Shown one piece after another: positions 7,836 through 16,521 of a stretch of 64,000 bases of DNA. The first letter of the stretch is position 1. Every line of letters begins with the position of its first letter. Below the pieces are notes generated by a model. It ran no database searches, was not told where the DNA came from, and worked only from the letters and a program-made list of their open reading frames with translations. Origin of the DNA: an uncultured Lactobacillus sp. (GTDB taxonomy: Bacteria; Bacillota; Bacilli; Lactobacillales; Lactobacillaceae); contig CALFSK010000063.1 in assembly GCA_937916845.1 (NCBI GenBank), positions 44,683 through 108,682 on the forward strand. Reading direction: 5' to 3'. A program made the position numbers and the translations under genes.

Positions 7836-8498
7836 CTAAGCACGCGTGTAATGTTCCGCCAAGCGGTCACCACACCATTGCACGATTTGAACGATGACGA
7901 TCAAGATGACGATGACACTAACGAGCACGCCCGTATTATAGCGGTTGTACCCGTATTGAATAGCCAAGTCCCCGATACCACCAGCGCCAATGGTCCCAAC
8001 CATTGCGGAGTATCCTAACAGACTGATCAAGGTCAAGACAACGCCACGGATCAATGCGGGCAACGCTTCTGGGAATAAGACTTCTTGAAAAATCAGGAAG
8101 AAACCGGCGCCGGTCGACCGGGCTGCTTCCACGACCCCCGCGTCAATTTCCGCAAACGCCCCTTCTGCTAAACGGGCAAAGAATGGAATCGCCGCTACGG
8201 ACAAGGAGACCGCACCACCTAGTGGCGTATACGGGTCACCAGCAACTAATTTGGCAAACGGGATTAACACCACCATCAAAATCAGAAATGGCAAGGAACG
8301 AATGGCGTTAATAATGAAGCCACAGATGCTATTAATGATGGGACGGGGCGCAAACAGCGGGTTGGAAAAGTAGTACAGGAATAGGCCAATTAAGGTGCCA
8401 AAAATAATGCCAATAAACCCTGAGATAAAGACCATTTTAGCCGTATCCCACAACGCCGTTCCTAAATTCTGTTGTAAAATCGTAATCGTTTCATTCAT
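7836..8498 (-). CDS. metI: Methionine ABC transporter permease MetI
   Basis: A 220-residue permease with five predicted membrane spans. It forms the channel of the MetNIQ importer for methionine in the cytoplasmic membrane. The conserved cytoplasmic coupling loop is present (EAARSTGAGFFLIFQEVLFP, about residues 132-151), with the family's downstream GGGIGDLAIQYGY-type segment. The ATG at 8498 is used because AGAGGAGG sits nine bases before it; the upstream in-frame TTG is inside that site. Its start overlaps the metN stop by eight bases, so the two are translated together. Being downstream of a Met T-box supports methionine as the substrate. Confidence 0.93.
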   Translation of the reverse strand: MNETITILQQNLGTALWDTAKMVFISGFIGIIFGTLIGLFLYYFSNPLFAPRPIINSICGFIINAIRSLPFLILMVVLIPFAKLVAGDPYTPLGGAVSLSVAAIPFFARLAEGAFAEIDAGVVEAARSTGAGFFLIFQEVLFPEALPALIRGVVLTLISLLGYSAMVGTIGAGGIGDLAIQYGYNRYNTGVLVSVIVILIVIVQIVQWCGDRLAEHYTRA

Positions 8499-9519
8499 GG
8501 CTAGCAACCTCCTCTACGTAATCGACCCGTGCCTGAAAGGCTTGAATCGCCCGACTGACCGCAACTGGTTTTCCCGTCAAATACACGACGAGCACTCCGA
8601 TGGCCCGGTCTTGGATAAATTCCACCCGACCTTGAATAATATTAATGTCGACGTCGGTCTCCTTTGCAATTTTCGTAATAATGGGCGTCAGTGAATCACT
8701 CCCCCGATAGCGCAAGGCAAGTAATTGACCGGATTGGCTCGTTACCTGAGCCTGAACTTTTTCCGGTAACTTAGTGTCCAAGAACCGGCTGACCAGCCGT
8801 TGTCCCATGTCTGATTGTGGCGCCGCAAACAGGTCGTAAGTGGATGATTGTTCCACTAATTTCCCATTTTCCATGACGGCAACCCGGTCAAACAGGCTAC
8901 GAGCTACTTCCAGTTGGTGGGTAATGAATACAATCGTAATGTTGAGACGCTGATTGATACCCTTTAAAATCTCAATGATTTCTTCAGCTGTTTCCACGTC
9001 TAACGCACTGGTCGCTTCATCACATAATAAGATGTCAGGGTCGTTAGCGAGGGCCCGGGCAATCCCGACCCGCTGCTTTTGCCCACCAGATAGCTGGCTT
9101 GGATAATTGTCTTGACGGTCCGCTAAACCGACTAGTTTTAAGAGTTCCGTAATTCGGGCTGGTTGCTTCTTTTCTGGGTAGCCCCCGGCAGTGAGTGCAA
9201 ACGCTAAGTTTTGTGCCAAGGTCCGGTTGTTAATTAAGTTAAAGTTTTGAAAAATAAAGCCAATCTTGCGCCGAACCTGTGCAATTGTTTTTCCATTAGC
9301 ACGGGTCAAATCAGTTCCATCAACGACCACCTGACCCTTACTAGGAACTTGTAAATAATTGATGGTGCGTACCAATGTTGACTTACCGGCACCGGACAAG
9401 CCGACGATTCCAAAAATCTCCCCCTTTTCAATGCTGAGGGAAACATCCTTGACCGCGGATACCGTCCGGCCCTTTTGCTTAAACGTCACATCAATATTTT
9501 TTAACTCAATTTGACTCAT
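8491..9519 (-). CDS. metN: Methionine ABC transporter ATPase MetN
   Basis: A 342-residue ATP-binding subunit. It shows Walker A GLSGAGKST (about 38-46), the signature LSGGQKQR (about 141-148), and Walker B ILLCDEATSALD. The extra C-terminal domain (about 265-342, ending VDYVEEVASHE) corresponds to the NIL/ACT-like domain that binds methionine on the cytosolic side and inhibits transport in characterised MetN proteins. Middle gene of the metQ-metN-metI operon, whose order on this strand is metQ first. Length is normal. A GGAGG site precedes the ATG. Confidence 0.94.
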   Translation of the reverse strand: MSQIELKNIDVTFKQKGRTVSAVKDVSLSIEKGEIFGIVGLSGAGKSTLVRTINYLQVPSKGQVVVDGTDLTRANGKTIAQVRRKIGFIFQNFNLINNRTLAQNLAFALTAGGYPEKKQPARITELLKLVGLADRQDNYPSQLSGGQKQRVGIARALANDPDILLCDEATSALDVETAEEIIEILKGINQRLNITIVFITHQLEVARSLFDRVAVMENGKLVEQSSTYDLFAAPQSDMGQRLVSRFLDTKLPEKVQAQVTSQSGQLLALRYRGSDSLTPIITKIAKETDVDINIIQGRVEFIQDRAIGVLVVYLTGKPVAVSRAIQAFQARVDYVEEVASHE

Positions 9520-9531
9520 ACTAGGGCCTCC

Positions 9532-10371
9532 CTACTGCCACGACGTTGGTTTGTCGAAATCTTTAAATTGCGACTTAGCGATGGCTTGCTTGAATTCTTT
9601 ACTATTCAAAACGGATTTGACCGCCTTCGCAAAGGCTGCGTTTTTATTGCTCGTTTTAACGACGAAAACTTCTTTGTAGTCGTCTTGTAGTTTTTCCAAC
9701 GCCAATGCTTTAGAAGGATTCAACTTGGCACTCCAAGAGTAGTTCCCAGGAACGACGGTGATTGCAACGTTGCTTAGTGATTGTGGCAATTGTGCGGCGT
9801 CCAAAGTCTTGATTTTTAAATTCTTTGGGTTCGTCGCAATGTCGGCCTTGCTAGCCGTCGTCACGTTAATGTGTTTTTTCAAAGTAATTAATTTTTGTGC
9901 GGCAAGTAACTGTAAGGCGCGAGCTAAGTTTGACGGATCATTTGGAATGGAAACCGTGGCACCGTCCTTTAAAGCACTCAACTTGCTAAGCTTCTTTGAA
10001 TAAATCCCCATGCCTAACGTTGGCGTTTCAGAAATTGCGGATAATTTTAAATGGTTCGCTTTAGCAAACGTCTTTAAGTAAAGTGAGTGTTGAAACAAAT
10101 TAGCATCGATTTCGCCAGAATTCAACGCCTTATTAGGTTGTACGTAATCGTTAAATTCTTTCGTAACGACTTTGTAGCCTTTCTTTTCCAGCAACGGTCC
10201 TAACACCTTCGTCGCCATGTCTCCGTATGGGCCCGCAGCCACACCAATCTTAACCGTCTTTAACTTACTGCCACTGGCTTGACCATCACTGTTACGACTA
10301 AAGCCCCAAATACCTGCAAAAACGACGATGACCCCAACTAACGCTAATAACCACTTTGTATTTCTTCTCAT
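9532..10371 (-). CDS. metQ: Methionine-binding protein MetQ (NlpA family) without lipobox
   Basis: A 279-residue substrate-binding protein of the NlpA/MetQ family. The family core is clear: VKIGVAAGPYGDMATKVLGP near residue 40 and DANLFQHSLYLKTF near residue 88. Residues 7-24 are a hydrophobic segment, but the protein contains no cysteine at its N-terminal end, so there is no lipoprotein attachment site. It is probably held in the membrane by the uncleaved N-terminal helix, or released. It is the first gene behind the T-box leader, followed by metN and metI with 12-base and overlapping junctions. Substrate methionine (or a derivative) is inferred from the T-box and the operon. Confidence 0.9.
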   Translation of the reverse strand: MRRNTKWLLALVGVIVVFAGIWGFSRNSDGQASGSKLKTVKIGVAAGPYGDMATKVLGPLLEKKGYKVVTKEFNDYVQPNKALNSGEIDANLFQHSLYLKTFAKANHLKLSAISETPTLGMGIYSKKLSKLSALKDGATVSIPNDPSNLARALQLLAAQKLITLKKHINVTTASKADIATNPKNLKIKTLDAAQLPQSLSNVAITVVPGNYSWSAKLNPSKALALEKLQDDYKEVFVVKTSNKNAAFAKAVKSVLNSKEFKQAIAKSQFKDFDKPTSWQ

Positions 10372-10404
10372 AATCTAATCCTCATCTCTCTTTTAATTTT
10401 AAGG

Positions 10405-10666
10405 TAATAAAAAAAGCCGTCCTGTTATCTAAAAATAACAAGGACGACTTCCACGGCCGCGGTACCACCTTAATAGTGTCACTAGGACACCCACTCATGC
10501 AGAACTAACTGCTGCGATAACGGGCATTTGCCGCAACTGGCTTACGCGTACGCTCACCAATTGAATTCGTTTAAAAAGACCATCTTCACAACGCGCTCCG
10601 GATCACCTTTCAGCAGGCGGTGACTCTCTGTTGCCGGTTAACAATTGCTACTCATCTTTCTTGATG
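10405..10666 (-). promoter_or_regulatory. T-box leader with a methionine (AUG) specifier
   Basis: On the minus strand the leader contains the T-box sequence AAGGTGGTACCGCG (around 10456-10471) with TGGT as the tRNA-acceptor bulge, then a terminator stem (GTCGTCCT...AGGACGGC, T7) at 10409-10450. In Stem I, AAGAAAGATGAGTAGC faces TGAAGATGGTCTTTTT, placing ATG as the specifier codon. The bulge base T would pair with the A discriminator of tRNA-Met. Uncharged tRNA-Met should therefore favour antitermination and expression of the transporter. Confidence 0.92.
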
Positions 10667-10672
10667 GCTCTA

Positions 10673-10701
10673 ATTATGGCTAAACGATTAAAAATTGTCA
10701 A
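10673..10701 (-). promoter_or_regulatory. Promoter of the T-box/metQNI operon
   Basis: On the minus strand TTGACA, 17 bases, then CATAAT; a near-consensus sigma-A promoter directly before the T-box leader. Confidence 0.85.
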
Positions 10702-10825
10702 GGAATTCTTTAATTAAATTTTAATCAACGGATTCATGAGCCCTCAAAAAGGCCGTGCCAGCTCCCTTTAAACGGTATAATATTAATATATTGATAATGA
10801 AACTTTTCTCTAAGAAGGTGTTTTT

Positions 10826-12001
10826 ATGCAACGTCATAAGGGATTCACCGCGCTTGGAATCGTGCTGGTCGCCATCAACATGCGCTTACCCATCACGGCC
10901 ATTCCACCCATCTTGCCAAATCTCCAACAAGCTAGCGGGTTATCGGCAACGGTGGCTGGACTACTTACTTCGATTCCACTTCTGACCTTCGCGATTTTTT
11001 CATCGGTTTTCACCAAAGCCAGTCAGCGCTGGGGCGAATTTAAAGTTCTCCTGATTGCTTTTATTATTTTAAGTTGCGGTGCGGCTTTACGGATTTTCCC
11101 ACAGGTCACCCCACTGCTACTGGGGACCTTTTTAATTGGCTTGGGCATCGATGGTGGTAACGTCATTATTCCGGCAGTCATTAAAGACCGCCTGCCCGAC
11201 CGCCCCACGTTAGGCGTTAGCCTGTATACCACCGCGATGGTTCTGATGAGCTCACTTGCGACTGGGATTGTCGGGCCACTAACGGCTAAATACTCGCTAA
11301 CAACGACCATGGTCGGTCTCTTCGTGCTCTCCCTGGTCAGCGTCGTTGGTTGTCTATTACTGATTGACCGCCATCCCGCCGATACCACGAAAGCTACTAA
11401 TGCCACCACGAAACTGCCAAAATCAATTTGGACTGACCGGCTGGCCTGGTTAATCACGCTCTTTTTTGGCATTCAAGCCTTGCTATACTATTCACTAGTG
11501 ACGTGGCTGCCAAACATCTTCCAAACGGTTGGCTACGACGCTGACGTGGCCGCCATGCTCGTAACGATCTTACAATTAGCTTGCCTAGCGTGCGCCCTGC
11601 TGACACCGATTTTTGCCAGTTCAAAGCTGGGCAAACGACTGATGCTGTGGATTATCGGAATCGGCTTTGGCCTCGGAACAATTGGCGTTTACTTGCCGCT
11701 GCACACCCTAGCATTTGGTATCGCGTTAGCCTTATTGATGGGCGTCGCTTCAGGTTTTTCATTCAACCTTGCCATTATCTTTTTCACGCAAAAGACCAGC
11801 AATCCGAGAGAAACGATTGAAGTCTCCGGCATGGCGCAGACCTTTGGCTACCTTTTTGCCGCCGCTGGTCCCTTTTCATTCGGCCTCTTAAAGAGCTGGA
11901 GCGGAACGTGGCTGAGCACCTTACTGAGCTGTCTAGTCCTCGCAATCGCGATTTTAGTGATTGGCTTCTTAATTGAACGTCACACTAACGTTTTTCAATA
12001 G
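10826..12001 (+). CDS. CynX/NimT-type major facilitator transporter
   Basis: A 391-residue protein with twelve hydrophobic spans. The N-terminus (ALGIVLVAINMRLPITAIPP) is the signature region of the CynX/NimT branch of the MFS, whose members include the E. coli cyanate and 2-nitroimidazole proteins. A charged loop after the sixth span (DRHPADTTKA) divides the two halves. AAGAAGG lies eight bases before the ATG, and TATAAT at 10776-10781 is a likely -10 element. It is divergent from the methionine operon and has no partner gene, so the substrate is unknown; efflux of a small organic compound is a guess. Confidence 0.85.
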   Translation: MQRHKGFTALGIVLVAINMRLPITAIPPILPNLQQASGLSATVAGLLTSIPLLTFAIFSSVFTKASQRWGEFKVLLIAFIILSCGAALRIFPQVTPLLLGTFLIGLGIDGGNVIIPAVIKDRLPDRPTLGVSLYTTAMVLMSSLATGIVGPLTAKYSLTTTMVGLFVLSLVSVVGCLLLIDRHPADTTKATNATTKLPKSIWTDRLAWLITLFFGIQALLYYSLVTWLPNIFQTVGYDADVAAMLVTILQLACLACALLTPIFASSKLGKRLMLWIIGIGFGLGTIGVYLPLHTLAFGIALALLMGVASGFSFNLAIIFFTQKTSNPRETIEVSGMAQTFGYLFAAAGPFSFGLLKSWSGTWLSTLLSCLVLAIAILVIGFLIERHTNVFQ

Positions 12002-12043
12002 AGTTATCATTCAATAAGTTAGTTAACATACCTAATATCTAAA

Positions 12044-12098
12044 AACATTACTATGAATCATCAAACAAGATATAGAATATATATGGTTCATAGATGTT
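12044..12098. repeat. Long inverted repeat in the MFS-ncRNA gap
   Basis: AACATTACTATGAATCAT (12044-12061) is matched in inverted orientation by ATGGTTCATAGATGTT (12083-12098) with a 21-base AT-rich spacer. It lies just before the ncRNA candidate and could be an operator pair or a hairpin. Confidence 0.5.
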
Positions 12099-12117
12099 TA
12101 AGGTAAACGGGTTACAT

Positions 12118-12320
12118 TTTTAACACTGGGGAACCCGGAAATCCTAAACACTATCAGCCAGTGGTCATTTAGCTGGGGGAATTCATACCCGTACTATTTG
12201 TTGCTCGCGGGAGCCAAATACTACTTACATTACTTGGGGCACCAGCTTATAATGGCAGTTCAGTTAAACAAGTGCCGCAACTAGTGTGACATCACGATGA
12301 GGGGGTTGTGGTGTTTTTTT
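12118..12320 (+). ncRNA. Candidate structured small RNA with its own terminator (6S-like shape)
   Basis: No gene fits this 200-base stretch and the next gene is convergent, so it is not a leader. The ends pair (AACACTGG at 12122-12129 with CTAGTGTG at 12281-12288). Further inside, AGCTGG (12171-12176) pairs with CCAGCT (12242-12247). An apical hairpin of GTACTATTTG with CAAATACTAC, plus GCTC/GAGC, occupies 12191-12224. ACATCAC-loop-GTGGTGT with seven Ts (12289-12320) is an intrinsic terminator. A rod with an open centre is the 6S RNA form, but I cannot confirm the family. I see no strong promoter. Confidence 0.5.
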
Positions 12321-12345
12321 GTCTATTTTTTCTTTAATTGATGAT

Positions 12346-12395
12346 CAAAAAAGCAGCCACACCAACCATTTATCTCCCGGTTGATACGTCTGCTT
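12346..12395 (-). terminator. Terminator of the serine hydrolase gene
   Basis: On the minus strand AAGCAG plus CGTATCAACC pair with GGTTGGTGTG plus CTGCTT (several wobbles), followed by six Ts, just after the stop codon. Confidence 0.8.
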
Positions 12396-12415
12396 AACTG
12401 ATGATAGCCAAATCA

Positions 12416-14143
12416 TTACCGTGCATCAAACTGGTTTGAGAAACGGCTCAAGATCTCATAACCCGCCTGCTTCACGTCGTCGGCACTGTTACTTTGATTG
12501 GCAAAAAGAATAATTCCCTGACCATTGTTCTTCGTCAATTGAACCCAGTTACCCACGTGGTTCTTGGCCAACGTGCCGTAAACGGCCTTCACGTTACCAT
12601 TGTGACGAACGTACATCCCGCCAGAATAACCGCTACCAGATTTACTATTAATGTTGGTCAGATAATGGTAGTCGGAACTATTAAGAATCTTACCGTTCTT
12701 CAACCCATGTTCAAAGGTTTCGTAATCGTTAACGGTCGTGTACATATTACCCGCACCGATAATGTAAGATAATAACTTATCGTTAGGATTAACCCCGTGT
12801 TGGTAGTTCTTATTAATATACTTATAACTACGAGCCTTCACGTACTTACTTGAAACGGAATTCCACATATAGGTATGCTTCAATCCCAGTGGTTTAATAA
12901 TTCGTTGATTTAAATTCTGCTCATACGATTGCCCCGTAACGGACCGGATAATTCCCGCTAACAAAATATAATTATCATTATTGTAATGATACGACTTCCC
13001 AGAAACACCTGACTGATTGATTCGGGCTACCGCTTGATCAATGGCCTGCTGTTCACTTAGCTTTTGGCTGGGAACAACCTCTGAATTTTGATCAGTGATC
13101 CCCGACGTCTGCGTCAGTAAATTTCCGACCGTAATGTTGTTAGCACCCTTTAGACCCGGGTACCACCGACTGATGGCCGTATTTTGGGTAATCCGTTTTC
13201 CCTTTTTTTGCGACTCGGTAATGACTTGCACCATCATCGAACCCGTCATGGCTTTTTGCAAGGAAGCCCCTTGATATACCACGTTCGACTTATTATTTAA
13301 GACTCGGCGACCATAGTTCGCGTAGCCGACTCCTTCAGCGTCACGGTTATTTTGCTTGCCATTGATTACGAGCACCTTACCGCGCAAGTGATACTTGTTC
13401 ATGGTCTGCTTAATTTCCGTCGCTAAATACGTATTGACTAACGGCTTTTTCGTCGTAGTATAACCATGCCAAACCCAGCCCTTTTGAGTACCGCTAGTGA
13501 CGTAGTAGTAGACCGCATTTTTAACGGTCATCTTCTTAGTGGCTTTAAACTTAGTAAATTTGTTTAACTTATATTTGGTCTTAAAGTTAGTATGGTGGCG
13601 CACAACCTTGAAGCCGAATACCTTTTTCTTGCTCGTCGCAGCCCGGTACGCTGGTTGAACGTACACCGTCTTATTGATTTTTTTACTCTTGCCAGCAACA
13701 TATTGAGGCGTATACGGTTGCGTATAGCCGCGCCAAATCCAACCACTCTTCTTCCCAATCTTAAAGTGGTAATAGACGCCCTTATCAATATTCATTCGCT
13801 GATCAACGTATAAAATATTAAGCTTGTTGAGCCGATACTTGCCCTTCAGGCTGATTCGTTGATTATTACCCGCAACGCCGTTGATGACGTCGTACGCTTT
13901 GTGCGTTGAATTTCGATATGTAGGATTAATCTGAACGGCGTCGTTGACCGTTTGGTACTTCGAAGTTAAGTGGACTGGCAACGTTGCAGCTTGTACAACG
14001 GTCGAGCCACCGTGTTTTTCTTGAAGCGTTGTCTGACCAATGGCAAACGTCGCAACGATTGTAACGACCCCGGCCAGCAAACTCATCCGGCCGAAGTGAC
14101 TAACTAATTTACTTGTCATACTAATATTTTTCATAAAATTCAT
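12416..14143 (-). CDS. Secreted beta-lactamase-like serine hydrolase with two SH3/GW-like repeats
   Basis: A 575-residue exported protein. A long signal peptide (1-53, ending VVQAA) is followed by two related repeats of about 85 residues (55-145 and 148-230), each ending in a G-W-x-W-x-G-Y motif, which resemble wall-binding GW/SH3 modules. The C-terminal part (235-575) is a class C beta-lactamase/PBP-like domain: Ser294-Leu-Gln-Lys297 is the SxxK nucleophile motif, YHYNNDNY supplies the Y-x-N element, and the TP/LLTQTSGI segment is typical. Such proteins act on peptidoglycan stem peptides or esters; antibiotic resistance is not implied. The substrate is unknown. Single gene with its own terminator. 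Confidence 0.87.
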   Translation of the reverse strand: MNFMKNISMTSKLVSHFGRMSLLAGVVTIVATFAIGQTTLQEKHGGSTVVQAATLPVHLTSKYQTVNDAVQINPTYRNSTHKAYDVINGVAGNNQRISLKGKYRLNKLNILYVDQRMNIDKGVYYHFKIGKKSGWIWRGYTQPYTPQYVAGKSKKINKTVYVQPAYRAATSKKKVFGFKVVRHHTNFKTKYKLNKFTKFKATKKMTVKNAVYYYVTSGTQKGWVWHGYTTTKKPLVNTYLATEIKQTMNKYHLRGKVLVINGKQNNRDAEGVGYANYGRRVLNNKSNVVYQGASLQKAMTGSMMVQVITESQKKGKRITQNTAISRWYPGLKGANNITVGNLLTQTSGITDQNSEVVPSQKLSEQQAIDQAVARINQSGVSGKSYHYNNDNYILLAGIIRSVTGQSYEQNLNQRIIKPLGLKHTYMWNSVSSKYVKARSYKYINKNYQHGVNPNDKLLSYIIGAGNMYTTVNDYETFEHGLKNGKILNSSDYHYLTNINSKSGSGYSGGMYVRHNGNVKAVYGTLAKNHVGNWVQLTKNNGQGIILFANQSNSADDVKQAGYEILSRFSNQFDAR

Positions 14144-14303
14144 AATTTTCTCCCTGAACCATTGTATAGTTCGGGCGGGACGTTATCAAGCCACATTGGG
14201 ACATAATTATTAATTTACGTAAATAAAATATATGATTGAAGCAATCTAAAAAAATGTTGAGGAACATTTTTTTAATGAAAAACGGACCTGAGAGAAAACT
14301 AAA

Positions 14304-14337
14304 ATAACCGCTCAGAAACATTTCTCTGAACGGTTAT
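14304..14337 (-). terminator. Terminator of the fumarate-reductase-like gene
   Basis: ATAACCGTTCAGAGA pairs with TCTGAGCGGTTAT on the minus strand and a T-rich tail (TTTTAGTTTT) follows. Confidence 0.8.
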
Positions 14338-14391
14338 CTTTCCATTATTACGGTCAAAACGTGTCACAAAAGACAGTTTGTCGCACTCTAT

Positions 14392-16221
14392 TTAATTATT
14401 TAACGTTGCCATGTACTGCTTAGCATTGATGGCCGCGTGGCGACCTGAGTTCACATTATGGGCACATGCAGAACCACCCAACGTAATCGTGTAAACGCTA
14501 CGGTATTGCATCGTACTATCCATCCCGGATACGTAGAGACCAGGAATCTTTTCAAAGTCGTCTTTAATCACTTCAAATTGCCGGTTCGAAGCAACCCCAC
14601 CGATCCCAATCAAGTTAGATGGGTCCAACCGTGCAATGTAGAATGGACCTTCATCGAGGGCAACTAACATTTCAGGATCTTTGTTAAATTCTTCATCCTT
14701 ACCATTGGCTGCAAAACGGTTATATTGTTGAAGCGTCTTAACCAGCGAATCGACTGGGAGTCCAACTGCCTTAGCCAAATCTTCAAAATTATCCGCCTTA
14801 TACAGGGAGTCGCCTTCGTTAGTTTGAACCGCTTTAGCAAGCACGTCATCGGCACCCGGTACCCCGGCCGTAATTTGGTCGTAAATCTTCTGACTGAAGA
14901 CTTCATACGTAACCTTCGTCGACTTGATAGCCATCCGCTGGTATAGCAAGTTATCCTTCTTCACATTTTCATTAACCAGCCGAACGCCATCTTGATTGAC
15001 AAAGACAACCGGACCACCGGAAGGAAGTGACATGAATCCATTGATTGGATCAATGTATAAATGGACCCCTTCATGTGGTAACGCCTGGATGTAGTTCATC
15101 ATGAATTCTGCTGATTCAGTCAACATGTCCTTCGCACCGAGCGACATCGCCATCATATAGCCATCCCCAGTGTTGCTTGGCATTGAGCAATAGTGTAAGT
15201 TCTTTGTCTGCCAGCCTTGTTTGGCAATTAAATCTGGGTTATGCCCAACACCACCAGTTGCTAACAACGTGGCCTTAGCATCAATTTCGACGTTGCCTTC
15301 AGGCGTTGCAATGTAAGCTCCAGCAGCCCGGTCACCGTCATAAATAATGCCTTCAGCGCTAGCATTCAAAATGAACTTAACGCCAAGTTCGTCCGCACGT
15401 TTCTTCATATATGGGACATAGCCTTCAGAGGCAAAACCACCTTTAAACCAGTGGAACGTTGGGAATGCGCAGGTCCCATGGTAATCATCAACTTTAGTTA
15501 ATTGAACGCCTTGTTTGACAAGCCAATCAATGTTTTCCGCTGAGTGGTTTACTAGGTCGACCCAGAACGAACCATCAGCCCGGTACTGTCCTAATTCTTG
15601 TTCACGGGCAATGATTTCTTCCTTCTCCGCATGGATACCGGCCGCTTTTTGCATATCGGTGTTGATCCCGAAGATGCCTTCAACACCACCACCGTTACCA
15701 GCAACAAAACCGTTCTTTTCAATAACGGTCGTTTGGATGCCTTCTTCACCAGCCTGAACCGCAGCAGCGAGGCCTGAAATCCCCGCACCAATAATCAAGA
15801 AGTCAGTTTTAATTTTCTTCGCAATTTCAGCGGGCTTTTTCCGCCAATCGGCATAAGTCGTCTTTTCATCAGTTGTAACGGGCGTTGGCTTTTTCAGTGC
15901 ATCATGGTTCACCTGAGCCTGATAGTCAAAGTCTTTAGGATCACCGCCGGCTAGCTCAACGGCTTGACCAACCGCAGCAATCAAACCTTTGCTGGAATGT
16001 GATGCTCCGGTCAAGGCATCCACGGCCAGTGACTGGTTCGCAATAATTTGCTCTGGAATCTGGGTAAAGACCGCATCTTCTAGCGTATTCGGAATAATAT
16101 CCTTTTCAGGAATGATTTTTTCCACCCGGTTGTGATCAATCACAATCTTTAACTTGGTAGAATTATTTTCATACCCTTCAGCCGTAACGTTATAAGTGCC
16201 ACTATTTAACTCTGTACTCAT
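14392..16221 (-). CDS. FMN/FAD flavoprotein, fumarate reductase family
   Basis: A 609-residue flavoprotein. Residues about 5-95 are an FMN-binding domain with DALTGASHSS, the type of Thr/Ser site where FMN is covalently attached by phosphoester. Residues about 140-600 are the FAD_binding_2 fumarate-reductase/succinate-dehydrogenase domain, with FLIIGAGISGLAAAVQAGEE as the dinucleotide fold and GGSACAHNVNSGRHAA near the C-terminus. No signal peptide or haem motif is present, so it is a soluble cytosolic enzyme. In lactobacilli such proteins reduce fumarate or related enoates (urocanate, cinnamates) with electrons from reduced flavin. Monocistronic, with a cre box at the promoter. Confidence 0.9.
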   Translation of the reverse strand: MSTELNSGTYNVTAEGYENNSTKLKIVIDHNRVEKIIPEKDIIPNTLEDAVFTQIPEQIIANQSLAVDALTGASHSSKGLIAAVGQAVELAGGDPKDFDYQAQVNHDALKKPTPVTTDEKTTYADWRKKPAEIAKKIKTDFLIIGAGISGLAAAVQAGEEGIQTTVIEKNGFVAGNGGGVEGIFGINTDMQKAAGIHAEKEEIIAREQELGQYRADGSFWVDLVNHSAENIDWLVKQGVQLTKVDDYHGTCAFPTFHWFKGGFASEGYVPYMKKRADELGVKFILNASAEGIIYDGDRAAGAYIATPEGNVEIDAKATLLATGGVGHNPDLIAKQGWQTKNLHYCSMPSNTGDGYMMAMSLGAKDMLTESAEFMMNYIQALPHEGVHLYIDPINGFMSLPSGGPVVFVNQDGVRLVNENVKKDNLLYQRMAIKSTKVTYEVFSQKIYDQITAGVPGADDVLAKAVQTNEGDSLYKADNFEDLAKAVGLPVDSLVKTLQQYNRFAANGKDEEFNKDPEMLVALDEGPFYIARLDPSNLIGIGGVASNRQFEVIKDDFEKIPGLYVSGMDSTMQYRSVYTITLGGSACAHNVNSGRHAAINAKQYMATLNN

Positions 16222-16238
16222 GATTAGCCCTTCCTAAA

Positions 16239-16253
16239 ATGAAAACGTTTTAT
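16239..16253. promoter_or_regulatory. cre-like CcpA site at the flavoprotein promoter
   Basis: ATGAAAACGTTTTAT differs from the cre consensus (WTGNAANCGNWNNCW) only at the C of position 14. It overlaps a TATAAA -10 element 18-32 bases before the start, which would suit glucose repression. Confidence 0.6.
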
Positions 16254-16276
16254 AAACAAGTTAAGGGTATCACGTT

Positions 16277-16307
16277 GGACGAAAAGCCAAAGTTCGGCTT
16301 TTCGTCC
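16277..16307. promoter_or_regulatory. Perfect 12-bp palindrome upstream of the flavoprotein gene
   Basis: GGACGAAAAGCC and GGCTTTTCGTCC flank a 7-base spacer. One arm covers the expected -35 region, so an operator for an unknown regulator is plausible; a terminator-type hairpin is the alternative. Confidence 0.5.
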
Positions 16308-16521
16308 ATTTTCAGTTATCAGGAGCTAGCTTTGTCACAGCCCAAATAACAAATATTCATGTTTCATCCTCTAGTCGTTTAATTAAAATTACCGCCAAGC
16401 ACCTAATGATGCTTCAGCAATTGAACCAATAGCATAAAAAAAACAACTCAACCCAGGGTCTTCTTCTTGCCGCCTGCAATAACTTTCAAGTCAACATCTG
16501 TTAACTCAATACCTTAACAGA

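Noticed and set aside
14121-14321. 66-codon frame upstream of the serine hydrolase
   Set aside because: It overlaps the signal-peptide start, has low-complexity Phe/Ile content and no ribosome site.
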